Source: JBBIQZ01 sp037442065 (GTDB lineage: Bacteria > Patescibacteriota > CPR2_A > CG2-30-33-46). Taken from it: a stretch of DNA of 36,208 bases. The stretch is taken from positions 1 through 36,208 of the forward strand of contig JBBIQZ010000003.1 in assembly GCA_037442065.1 (NCBI GenBank), in the 5' to 3' direction. Numbering within the stretch: position 1 is the first letter of the stretch; each line of letters begins with the position of its first letter. A program made the position numbers and the translations under genes. The notes under the pieces were generated by a model. The model worked only from the letters and a program-made list of their open reading frames with translations. It was not told where the DNA came from and made no database searches. Of the stretch, positions 1 through 6,591 are shown piece after piece.

Positions 1-345
1 ATGAAGGAGATATTGTTTACCGCTTTTGTATCGGCAAAAGTGGCGCAAAACCTCGCAAATGAAAACTATTTGCTTAGGGTCACACCCTAATCCATTCTTC
101 GCTAAAGCTACGAAGGACAAGAGGGAGTGACCCTTTATTAAATTTCCAGGCAGAGGATTTTTCTCAAGAACCTGTCTTGCGAGTTTGTCTTTGGCCGGCT
201 GCCCCATTTTACCCTCCATAGCTTTATGCGAAGGATGGGTTGGCAGCTAACTACCTACGAGATGCCCAGATGGCATCAAGTAATAAATTTAGGCCATCTC
301 CCGGACACCTCGCAGGAAGGTTCTTGGGAAAATAGGATGGGAGGG
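1..345 (+). ncRNA. ssrA: Probable tmRNA, 5' end outside the window
   Basis: Transfer-messenger RNA rescues stalled ribosomes by adding a peptide tag. The main evidence is a GCAAATGAAAACTAT block at 55-69, typical of a tag start, which reads ANENYLLRVTP and stops at TAA 88-90. The stop lies in the loop of a helix-5-like stem (GGGTCAC 77-83 with GTGACCC 127-133). A PK1-like hairpin precedes the tag (CTTTTG 23-28 with CAAAAG 35-40). Later pairings fit the downstream pseudoknots: GGCTGCC 195-201 with GGCAGC about 242-247, and GGAGAT 7-12 with ATCTCC 296-301 as part of helix 2. A strong terminator follows. Weak points are that the acceptor 5' half is off the left edge, I cannot draw a standard T arm near 300-340, no CCA is encoded, and the tag lacks the usual Ala-Ala end. 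Inference, moderate confidence. Confidence 0.55.
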
Positions 346-374
346 GCGGCCGCGTCTTACGCGGCCGCTTTTTT
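346..374 (+). terminator. Intrinsic terminator of the tmRNA-like gene
   Basis: A 10-bp perfect GC-rich stem (346-355 with 359-368, 3-nt loop CTT) is followed by TTTTTT at 369-374. This is a classic Rho-independent terminator and it marks the 3' limit of the RNA gene. Confidence 0.9.
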
Positions 375-379
375 ATTTA

Positions 380-408
380 TTGCATCTTTAAAAAAACTTT
401 TCTATAAT
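380..408 (+). promoter_or_regulatory. Sigma70-type promoter for the membrane protein at 435
   Basis: TTGCAT (380-385), a 17-bp spacer and a perfect TATAAT (403-408) lie just after the tmRNA terminator and 26 bp before the next start codon. The -35 matches the consensus only in its TTG. Confidence 0.55.
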
Positions 409-434
409 CAAATAAGTAAGCAAGGTATATATCA

Positions 435-968
435 ATGACTCTTCCTACATGGGATTTAGTTATTACTCTTTTCTTTTTAATGGCCCTAGCTTATGGATTT
501 ATTTTGGGTCGCGGCCGCATTGTGGTTATTTTAATTATTACTTATGTAGCCTATTTGGTTGCTCAAGAATTTGGCGATACAGTTTTTAAATTTGTTTCCG
601 GTTCGGAAACTGTCGTTTCTAATGTTTGGATAAGAAGCAACGCTTCCTTATTTACTGTTAAAAGTATATTTTTTGCTTTGATTATTGTTTTAGTTTCTCT
701 AAAAGGTGAACTTGGCGCTTTAACTGGTTTAGCCAGAGGAGTTCGTTCTACCTTATTAACTGGTGTTTACGCTTTTTTAAATGCCGGGTTAGTTGTCTCC
801 TCAGTTATAAAATTCTTACCGCAAGAATCTCAAACTGCTCTATTTGCGGTTTCTCCCTTGGCGGCAAAAGTGGCTGACGCCAGGAATTGGTGGCTGGTTA
901 TTCCTATTTTGATAATGATAGCTGAAGGCTTTATAAGGGGAAAAGAAGAAGCAAAAGAAGCGAAATAA
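435..968 (+). CDS. Small multi-pass membrane protein, CvpA-like in outline
   Basis: A 177-residue protein with about four or five hydrophobic segments (roughly residues 7-27, 29-45, 70-88, 105-125 and 150-167) and a charged KEEAKEAK tail. The N-terminus (a DLVIT helix, then a short GFILGRGR turn and a second helix) resembles the CvpA/colicin V production family, but similarity by eye is weak. It should be treated as an unknown inner-membrane protein. Its start ATG follows AAGG at 421-424 with loose spacing. It is a single-gene unit between two terminators with its own promoter. Confidence 0.75.
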   Translation: MTLPTWDLVITLFFLMALAYGFILGRGRIVVILIITYVAYLVAQEFGDTVFKFVSGSETVVSNVWIRSNASLFTVKSIFFALIIVLVSLKGELGALTGLARGVRSTLLTGVYAFLNAGLVVSSVIKFLPQESQTALFAVSPLAAKVADARNWWLVIPILIMIAEGFIRGKEEAKEAK

Positions 969-980
969 AAAGATAGAAAA

Positions 981-1002
981 AGAGGCCTTGGCCTCTTTTT
1001 TA
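981..1002 (+). terminator. Intrinsic terminator after the 435-968 gene
   Basis: GAGGCC (982-987), TT, GGCCTC (990-995), flanked by an upstream A-run and a downstream T-run. It begins 13 bp after the stop codon. Confidence 0.85.
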
Positions 1003-1009
1003 AAATATG

Positions 1010-1250
1010 TTTGTACCTTTTGTATCGACAAAAGGTACCCAAAAACTCGCAACGGTTTAAAAAGCTGAAAAATAACTCATTTGAAGTTTTCAATCCGAAC
1101 GGACCCTTCGGGCACCGCCCTTACAAAGCTTCAGCTCTCGCTGAGGCTTTGTTCAGGTTGAACGGATTTCCAGTCCCGATATTTCATATCGGGACACCTT
1201 CAAATTTCGTTATTTTTCCGGGCGCTTTTTTAAGCATGTTGCAAAAGAAT
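1010..1250. repeat. Intergenic multi-hairpin palindromic element (E1)
   Basis: This 317-bp gap carries no convincing gene. It holds a perfect 11-bp hairpin (1013-1023 with 1028-1038, loop ATCG), a 13-bp hairpin with one G-T pair around 1124-1153, and a perfect 10-bp hairpin (1173-1182 with 1186-1195). These sit inside a long imperfect outer inverted repeat: roughly 1048-1086 pairs with 1198-1250, for example TTTGAAG near 1080 with CTTCAAA 1198-1204, and AAAAATAAC with GTTATTTTT. The first hairpin, CTTTTGTATCGACAAAAG, differs at one base from the PK1-like hairpin at 23-40 of the tmRNA. It could be a mobile palindromic element or a folded RNA. Confidence 0.7.
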
Positions 1251-1285
1251 TGAAAAAATATCTTCTTTTTCGATTTTTTAAAAAA

Positions 1286-1294
1286 TGCTATATT
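1286..1294 (+). promoter_or_regulatory. Extended -10 promoter element before gap
   Basis: TGCTATATT (1286-1294) fits an extended -10 (TGn plus TATATT). No good -35 is seen at 17 bp. It lies 26 bp upstream of the gap start codon. Confidence 0.4.
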
Positions 1295-1320
1295 ATCTTT
1301 AAATAACATTGAGGTTTTGT

Positions 1321-2325
1321 ATGACCAAAATAGCTATTAATGGTTTTGGGAGAATAGGCCGTTTAACTTTGCGAGCCGCTTTAGAAAAAAAATACCCCAA
1401 TTTGGATTTTGTGGCCATTAATGATTTAACAGATGCTTCCACATTGGCTCATCTTTTTAAATACGATACAGCTTTTGGTAAAGCTAAATGGGAAGTTTCA
1501 GCAGGAAAAGATTTTATCCAAATTGGCAAAACAAAAATAAAAGTTTTATCTGAAAGGGAGCCGGAAAAGCTGCCTTGGTCTAAACTAGATGTTCAAATTG
1601 TAATTGAATCAACCGGTTTTTTTACTGCTCGTGAAGAGGCCCAAAAACATTTAAAAGCCGGAGCAAAAAAAGTAATAATTTCTGCTCCAGCTGAGGACCC
1701 GGACGCAACTTTAGTTTTGGGAGTTAACGACAAAATTTATGACCCTAAAAAACATAACATTATTTCCAATGCTTCTTGTACGACCAATAGCTTAGCGCCC
1801 TTAGTTAAAATTTTAAATGATTCTTTGGGGATTGAAAAAGGATTTATAACCACAGTTCATGCTTATACGGCCGATCAAAATTTGCAGGATGGCCCGCACA
1901 AAGACCTACGTAGAGCTCGGGCTGCGGCCGAGAATATTGTTCCCACCAAGACAGGCGCCGCCAAAGCTATAGGCGAAGTTGTACCGGAGCTTTCCGGAAA
2001 ACTTGATGGCTTGGCAATAAGAGTTCCAAATCAAGTAGTTTCCTTAACGGATTTAGTTTGTGTAGTTTCTCGCGAAACTTCCAAAGAAGAAGTTAATAAA
2101 ATTTTTGCCCAAAAAGCTAAGAACCAAGAGCTTAAAAATATCTTAGCTTATAATGAAGAAGAATTAGTTTCTATGGATTTTCGGGGTAATTCCTATTCTT
2201 CTATTTTTGATGCACCTTTAACAAAAGTTATTGGAAATTTAGTTAAAGTTTTTGCTTGGTATGACAACGAGTGGGGATATTCTAACCGGCTAGTGGATTT
2301 GGCAAAGATAATCGCAAAAAAATAA
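1321..2325 (+). CDS. gap: Glyceraldehyde-3-phosphate dehydrogenase
   Basis: Converts glyceraldehyde 3-phosphate to 1,3-bisphosphoglycerate in the cytoplasm. The 334-residue length is normal. The Rossmann motif INGFGRIGR is at residues 6-14. The nucleophile is Cys153 in ASCTTNSLAP, its partner is His180 in VHAYTADQ, and a substrate-binding KTGAAKA segment follows. The acidic INDL stretch near residue 34 suggests an NAD preference. I start at ATG 1321, after GAGG at 1311-1314. An in-frame TTG at 1309 would overlap that ribosome site and add four unneeded residues. It is followed by a repeat-rich gap and then NADH-oxidoreductase-like subunits, which could use its NADH. Confidence 0.97.
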   Translation: MTKIAINGFGRIGRLTLRAALEKKYPNLDFVAINDLTDASTLAHLFKYDTAFGKAKWEVSAGKDFIQIGKTKIKVLSEREPEKLPWSKLDVQIVIESTGFFTAREEAQKHLKAGAKKVIISAPAEDPDATLVLGVNDKIYDPKKHNIISNASCTTNSLAPLVKILNDSLGIEKGFITTVHAYTADQNLQDGPHKDLRRARAAAENIVPTKTGAAKAIGEVVPELSGKLDGLAIRVPNQVVSLTDLVCVVSRETSKEEVNKIFAQKAKNQELKNILAYNEEELVSMDFRGNSYSSIFDAPLTKVIGNLVKVFAWYDNEWGYSNRLVDLAKIIAKK

Positions 2326-2443
2326 GCTCAAATTCCAAAGCTCAAATATCAAATCAATGCCAAATGCATAAATGTTTTAATTTAGGAATTTAGATTTTGG
2401 ATTTGATTTGTCATTTGGAATTTGTCATTTGGATTTTTAAACA
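2326..2443. repeat. AT-rich 'AAATTCCAAATG' repeat gap
   Basis: Short degenerate words of the type AAATTCC, CAAATC and CCAAATG on the left are mirrored by CATTTGG, GGAATTT and GATTTG on the right, forming an imperfect inverted repeat. Similar tracts occur at 3598-3665 and 15695-15800. No gene is seen. Confidence 0.6.
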
Positions 2444-3595
2444 ATGGAAATTTTTATTAAAGACAGAAAGTTTGTTTTTAAAGCCTTAAAAAAGGCTAAG
2501 TTTTTAATTCCGGACAAAATTATTTCCGAGGTAAAAGCTTCCGGCCTTCGCGGTCGAGGCGGGGCCGGTTTTCCTGCCGGTTTAAAATGGGAATTAGTTT
2601 CTAAAGAAAATTCAACCCCAAAATATATTGTTTGTAATGCCCATGAAGGTGAGCCGGAAACTTTAAAGGATAAATATTTGCTAGAAAATTTTCCCTACTT
2701 GGTTTTAGGGGGGATGTTAATAGCGGCAAAAGCCATAAATTCCAAAGATCTTTTTATCACTATTAAAAAAACTTATAAAAAAGCTATCGTTAATTTAAAA
2801 AAAGAAATTTTAAATTTAAAAAAAGCCGGTCTTTTAAAAGATTTAAAGATAACTATTTTTCCGGCCGAGCTGGGTTACATTGGCGGTGAAGAAACTGCGC
2901 TTTTAAATGAGTTAGAAGGCAAAAGAATTGAGCCAAGAATAAAACCGCCTTTTGTTTCCCAAGCAGGTCTTTTTAGAAAACCGACTATCGTTAACAATGT
3001 GGAAAGCTTTGCCAATACTCCTTTTATTATTGCTAAGGGAGCTAAAGAGTTTAGAAAATTTGGCACCAAGAATTCGCCGGGCAAAAAATTAATTACCGTT
3101 TCCGGGAATGTTAAAAACCCCGGAGTTTATGAAATAGAATTCGGCCAAACCTTAAATGAAATTTTGGAAATAGTCGGTAAAGCTAAAGGTAAGATAAAGT
3201 TTGCTTTAACTGGCGGTTTTGCCGGAACAGTAGTTACCCCTGAAAAATTTGATATTCCTTTTGAATACGATTCGGGAAGACTTGGGGTTTGTGTGGGGGC
3301 TGGAACAATTATTTTTTACAACGAAAAAACCAATCTTTTAGGAGCCTTAAAAACCTGGCTTGAGTTTTTCAAAGACCAGTCATGCGGTCAATGCACTCCT
3401 TGTCGGGAAGGAACTTTTAGACTTTATGAAATAATAAAAAATTCCAAAGATAAAATTAGTCAGAAAGATTTTGAAAAAATAAAAGATTTGTTTTTTAGTT
3501 TGGAAAATTCAAGTTTTTGTCCTTTGGGAGCAAGCGCTTCAATGGCTGCCCGAGGCCTAATAAAAGCTTTTTACAAGGAGTTGGTAAGTGAATAG
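2444..3595 (+). CDS. NuoF/HoxF-like NADH-binding flavoprotein subunit
   Basis: A soluble subunit of the 51-kDa NADH dehydrogenase family, which oxidises or makes NADH through FMN and a [4Fe-4S] centre. The glycine-rich LRGRGGAGFPAGLKW (residues 35-49) fits the NADH site. HEGEPETLKDK (67-77) and GYIGGEETALLNELEG (144-159) belong to the FMN fold. An SLBB-like segment spans about 215-270, and the cluster ligands are Cys314, 317, 320 and 359. At 383 residues it is shorter than most NuoF or HoxF proteins, and no NuoE-like thioredoxin domain is fused to it. Its stop overlaps the GTG start of the HAD gene by 8 bp. The natural partner is the HoxU-like protein at 4285. The acceptor is unknown because no hydrogenase is visible. 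Confidence 0.85.
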   Translation: MEIFIKDRKFVFKALKKAKFLIPDKIISEVKASGLRGRGGAGFPAGLKWELVSKENSTPKYIVCNAHEGEPETLKDKYLLENFPYLVLGGMLIAAKAINSKDLFITIKKTYKKAIVNLKKEILNLKKAGLLKDLKITIFPAELGYIGGEETALLNELEGKRIEPRIKPPFVSQAGLFRKPTIVNNVESFANTPFIIAKGAKEFRKFGTKNSPGKKLITVSGNVKNPGVYEIEFGQTLNEILEIVGKAKGKIKFALTGGFAGTVVTPEKFDIPFEYDSGRLGVCVGAGTIIFYNEKTNLLGALKTWLEFFKDQSCGQCTPCREGTFRLYEIIKNSKDKISQKDFEKIKDLFFSLENSSFCPLGASASMAARGLIKAFYKELVSE

Positions 3596-4283
3596 TAAAA
3601 ATCCTAAATTTGAAATTCGAAATTCGAAACAAATTCCAAATCCTAAATCGAAAAATTCGAAATACAAGGCAGTAATTTTTGATTTAGGCGATGTTTACTA
3701 TCAAAATGGTTTTAAAAAAGTTTTAGCCCTCTTAGCTAGGCAAAAAAGAATTAAGCCAAAATTTTTAGATGAGGTTTTTAGGCGCCCTTACATTAAAAAA
3801 ATAGAGGTTAATAAAATAACCGAAAGAGTTTTTTGGGAGGAATTTCGTAAAGATATCGGCTTAGAATTTAAAACTTCGGTTTTGCGCAAAGCGGTTTTTA
3901 AATATTTTAAACCCACTCCGGGGATGAAGGCTTTGGTTAAAGATTGTCGAAAAAAAGTAAAGGTTGGTCTTTTAACAAATAATATTAAAGAATGGTTTAA
4001 AATCCAGGAACAAAAAGAAGATTTTAATAAGAGTTTTGATAAAGTTTTAGTTTCCGCCAAAATCGGTTTAAGAAAACCCGATAAAAAGATTTATTTTTTA
4101 ATGGCGAAAATGCTTGGTGTTAAATCTAAAGAATGTATCTTTTTTGATGATAATTTGGATAATATAAAAGGAGCGAAAAAAGCAGGGATGAAAGCTTTTC
4201 GATTTAAAGGAACTGCTGATTGCCGCAGAAAGCTTAATAACTTCAGGATTCTTCAAGACAAAAAGGTCAAAATAAAAACATAA
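3588..4283 (+). CDS. HAD-superfamily hydrolase with repeat-encoded N-terminal tail
   Basis: A haloacid dehalogenase-like phosphatase of 231 residues. Motif I is VIFDLGDV (residues 29-36), motif II is LLTNN, the motif III lysine is in GLRKPD, and motif IV is FFDDNLDNIKGA. The first 27 residues are rich in Asn, Ser, Lys and Pro and are encoded by the same AT-rich repeat seen in intergenic gaps. The start is GTG 3588, supported by AAGGAG at 3575-3580. I see no later start before the HAD core, so the tail is probably translated. It lies between two oxidoreductase subunits and overlaps the first by 8 bp. The substrate cannot be told from sequence. Confidence 0.8.
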   Translation: MNSKNPKFEIRNSKQIPNPKSKNSKYKAVIFDLGDVYYQNGFKKVLALLARQKRIKPKFLDEVFRRPYIKKIEVNKITERVFWEEFRKDIGLEFKTSVLRKAVFKYFKPTPGMKALVKDCRKKVKVGLLTNNIKEWFKIQEQKEDFNKSFDKVLVSAKIGLRKPDKKIYFLMAKMLGVKSKECIFFDDNLDNIKGAKKAGMKAFRFKGTADCRRKLNNFRILQDKKVKIKT

Positions 4284-4284
4284 A

Positions 4285-4920
4285 ATGGAAACAGTAAATA
4301 TCAAAATAAACGGAAAAGAATACAAGGCTCAGAAAGGGGCGACCATTCTAAAGGCGGCTGGCGAAAATGGCATTTATATTCCAACATTATGCTATGCGCC
4401 GATTTTTAAACCGCAGGCTAACTGTCGTATTTGTTTGGTTGAAATTAAAAACTGCCGCGATTTAAGAACTGCTTGTTCAACCAAAGTTGAAGAAGGAATG
4501 GAAATTTTTACCGACACCGAAAAAGTCCAAAAAGCAAGAAAAACTAATTTGAAACTTTTATATACCGATCATATTGGTAAATGCCCGGCTTGTATTCGTT
4601 TTAAAAATTGCGATCTTTTAAAATTAGTTTCTAAATATCAAGCCGCTGGGATAGATTTCAAAGGCGATGAAAGAAAGATTCCGATTGATGATTCAGGTGT
4701 TGTTATTTTTGATTTAAATAAATGTATAAAATGCCGCCGTTGTATAATGGCTTGTAAAACTTATGGATCGGATGTTTTAACCTTGAAGGGCAAAGGATTT
4801 AATGCTAAAATTTCAACCAAGAACGGAAAGAATTTAAAAAATTCCGGCTGTATCGGCTGCAAGCAATGCGCTGAAGTTTGTCCGGTTGGCGCCATTTACC
4901 CAGCACTAACTTCTGATTAG
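4285..4920 (+). CDS. NuoG/HoxU-like iron-sulphur electron-transfer subunit
   Basis: A 211-residue protein with the cluster-binding front part of NuoG and no molybdopterin domain, as in HoxU-type diaphorase subunits. Ligands are visible for a [2Fe-2S] centre (Cys36, 47, 50, 64), a His-Cys3 [4Fe-4S] centre (His96, Cys100, 103, 109) and two ferredoxin-type centres (Cys147, 150, 153, 157 and Cys189, 192, 195, 199). It probably passes electrons between the NADH-oxidising flavoprotein at 2444 and a further partner. The ATG lies one base after the HAD stop, so the three genes form one operon. The last codons (PALTSD) lie in the left arm of a 17-bp inverted repeat, so the original C-terminus may have been altered. 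Confidence 0.85.
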   Translation: METVNIKINGKEYKAQKGATILKAAGENGIYIPTLCYAPIFKPQANCRICLVEIKNCRDLRTACSTKVEEGMEIFTDTEKVQKARKTNLKLLYTDHIGKCPACIRFKNCDLLKLVSKYQAAGIDFKGDERKIPIDDSGVVIFDLNKCIKCRRCIMACKTYGSDVLTLKGKGFNAKISTKNGKNLKNSGCIGCKQCAEVCPVGAIYPALTSD

Positions 4921-4968
4921 TCTTTAAATAAAAATTTTAAAATGTGTAGTTAGAAGTTAGTGCTGGGT
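4898..4968. repeat. 17-bp perfect inverted repeat across a stop codon
   Basis: 4898-4914 pairs perfectly with 4952-4968 around a 37-nt AT-rich loop. The left arm encodes the C-terminus of the iron-sulphur protein. No T-run follows, so it does not look like an ordinary terminator. Confidence 0.75.
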
Positions 4969-5014
4969 TTACGAAAAGAAATAACGCTCTTTAAAAAAAA
5001 GGAAGGTGATTAAA

Positions 5015-5347
5015 ATGCCAGTTGTAATGGAAAAGAATACTATTTCTGAAACTACAGGAATTGATCTGCATTTCATTGCCGAAAATTTAGATGATTTCTA
5101 CATACAGATCGTTATTTTTACCCAAGAAAAAGAAGTTAAAAGTTTAGACGTTCGGTTAAGAATGAAGGGATCAAAAAGATTAACTTTACTTTCGCCAGGC
5201 AATTATTTATGCTGGTATAATCTAGATAAAGAGGTTATTCTAGACGGAGAAAATATGAAAAAAGTTGTGGATTTTGCTACAGAATGGATAGAAAAGCTTG
5301 ATAAGCATAATTTTCCGGGAATAAAAAACCTTTGGTATAGTTGTTAA
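5015..5347 (+). CDS. Small soluble protein of unknown function
   Basis: A 110-residue protein I do not recognise. It has no membrane segment and no cysteine pair. It alternates beta-like stretches (FYIQIVIF, VRLRMKG, LTLLSPGNYLCWYNL) and ends in a helix-like DFATEWIEKLDKH segment. The start is ATG 5015, four bases after the strong ribosome site GGAAGGTGAT. An in-frame GTG at 5006 lies within that site and is less likely. It is isolated between an inverted repeat and a terminator. The strong ribosome site suggests it is well expressed. Confidence 0.65.
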   Translation: MPVVMEKNTISETTGIDLHFIAENLDDFYIQIVIFTQEKEVKSLDVRLRMKGSKRLTLLSPGNYLCWYNLDKEVILDGENMKKVVDFATEWIEKLDKHNFPGIKNLWYSC

Positions 5348-5370
5348 CTAAATTAAAAATATCTTTTTTT

Positions 5371-5395
5371 GCTATCTTTTAAGATAGCCTTTTTT
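5371..5395 (+). terminator. Intrinsic terminator before pgk
   Basis: GCTATCTT (5371-5378), TT, AAGATAGC (5381-5388), then a T-run from 5390. It ends the transcript of the small unknown gene. Confidence 0.85.
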
Positions 5396-5399
5396 ATTG

Positions 5400-5405
5400 T
5401 AAGAT
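5400..5405 (+). promoter_or_regulatory. Possible -10 element placing pgk on a leaderless mRNA
   Basis: TAAGAT lies seven bases before the pgk ATG and right after the terminator. No ribosome binding site is visible and no -35 is clear. Confidence 0.3.
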
Positions 5406-5412
5406 AAAAATA

Positions 5413-6591
5413 ATGAGAAGCTTAAGGCAGGCAAACGTTAAGGAAAAGATCGTTCTCTTAAGGGCAAACTTGGATGTTCCTTTAAGAAACGGCCGCATTT
5501 TAGACGATTCACGTATTAAAGAAAGCATACCAACGATAAAATATTTATTAAGCAACAAAGCTAAAGTTTTAATAGTTGCCCATCTGGGAAGGCCAAAAGG
5601 AAAAGATAAAAAATTTAGTTTAAAACCGGTTGCTTCAAGATTAAAAAAACTCTTAAAGAAGCCGGTTTTATTTTTACCCGATATTTTAGATTCTAAGGTT
5701 GCGGACAATATTTCTAGATTAAAACCCGGCCAAGTTATTTTGTTTGAAAATGTCCGCTTTTATGAAGAGGAAGAAAAAAATAATTTCCAATTTGCTAAAC
5801 AGATTTCCAAGCTGGTCCAAATTTTTATTAACGATAATTTTTCGGTTTCTCACAGGTCGCACGCTTTAGTCGATGCTGTAACCCGATACTTACCAAGTTT
5901 TGCCGGGCTTGCTTTTGAAAAAGAAGTAAAAGAACTGTCCAAAATAAAAAACTCGCCAAATCATCCATTTGTAGTGGTAATTGGCGGAGCAAAAGTTTTA
6001 GATAAAATTAGGGTGATATTAAATCTAGCAAAAAAAGCAGACTACATTTTAATTGGCGGAGCTTCTGCAAACACCTTACTTAAAGCTGAAGGTTATAAAC
6101 TAGGCGATTCGTTAATTGATGAAAAAGCCCAAAAGGAGGCTTCAAAAATTCTAAAAACCGTCGGCGAAAAAATAACCCTGCCTATTGATTTAGTTGTTGC
6201 CTTATCTTTAAGCTCTAAAAAATTTGAGATTATAGACATTCCTCCCATTCCTTCTCGAATTGTAGATTCTCCCTCAGCAATTTTTGATATTGGCCCAAAG
6301 ACAATTATAAAATGGAAAGATATTATAAAAACTGCTAAGACAATTTTTTTAAGCGGGCCTTTAGGAATTTTTGAATATCCAATTTTTGCCAAGGGTACTA
6401 AAGAAATCGCAAGGGCCATTTCGAAAAATTCTCACCAGACGGTAATTGGCGGCGGAGATACAATAAACGCTTTAGATCAATTGAAAATTAAAAGATTTTC
6501 CTATATTTCAACAGCTGGTTCGGCAATGTTACAATATATAGGAGGGGGCGAATTGCCGGGACTTAAGGCCTTAGAAAGAAACAAACTATGA
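5413..6591 (+). CDS. pgk: Phosphoglycerate kinase
   Basis: Transfers phosphate from 1,3-bisphosphoglycerate to ADP, a main ATP-yielding step. The 392-residue length is normal. Seen in order are LLRANLDVPL (substrate loop), AHLGRPKG, FENVRFYEEE, HRSHALVDAV, VVIGGAKVLDKI, a SGPLGIFEYP hinge region and VIGGGDTINAL near the C-terminus. The usual FNDAFGTAHRAHAS block appears as INDNFSVSHRSHAL, a mild divergence. It is the first gene of a tight pgk-tpiA-fba operon and overlaps tpiA by 4 bp (ATGA). There is no clear ribosome site, so the message may be leaderless. Confidence 0.96.
   Translation: MRSLRQANVKEKIVLLRANLDVPLRNGRILDDSRIKESIPTIKYLLSNKAKVLIVAHLGRPKGKDKKFSLKPVASRLKKLLKKPVLFLPDILDSKVADNISRLKPGQVILFENVRFYEEEEKNNFQFAKQISKLVQIFINDNFSVSHRSHALVDAVTRYLPSFAGLAFEKEVKELSKIKNSPNHPFVVVIGGAKVLDKIRVILNLAKKADYILIGGASANTLLKAEGYKLGDSLIDEKAQKEASKILKTVGEKITLPIDLVVALSLSSKKFEIIDIPPIPSRIVDSPSAIFDIGPKTIIKWKDIIKTAKTIFLSGPLGIFEYPIFAKGTKEIARAISKNSHQTVIGGGDTINALDQLKIKRFSYISTAGSAMLQYIGGGELPGLKALERNKL

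Noticed and set aside
1..345. RNase P RNA or SRP RNA as the identity of the first gene.
   Set aside because: I see none of the core motifs of either (for example the GAGGAAAGTCC and ACAGAA blocks of RNase P RNA), while tag and helix-5 features favour tmRNA.
226..438. A 70-residue open frame across the tmRNA-like gene and its terminator.
   Set aside because: It reads through conserved RNA pairings and a terminator stem, and its protein resembles nothing.
1011..1253. An 80-residue open frame across element E1.
   Set aside because: It is made of inverted-repeat sequence, has no ribosome site and shows no protein-like pattern.
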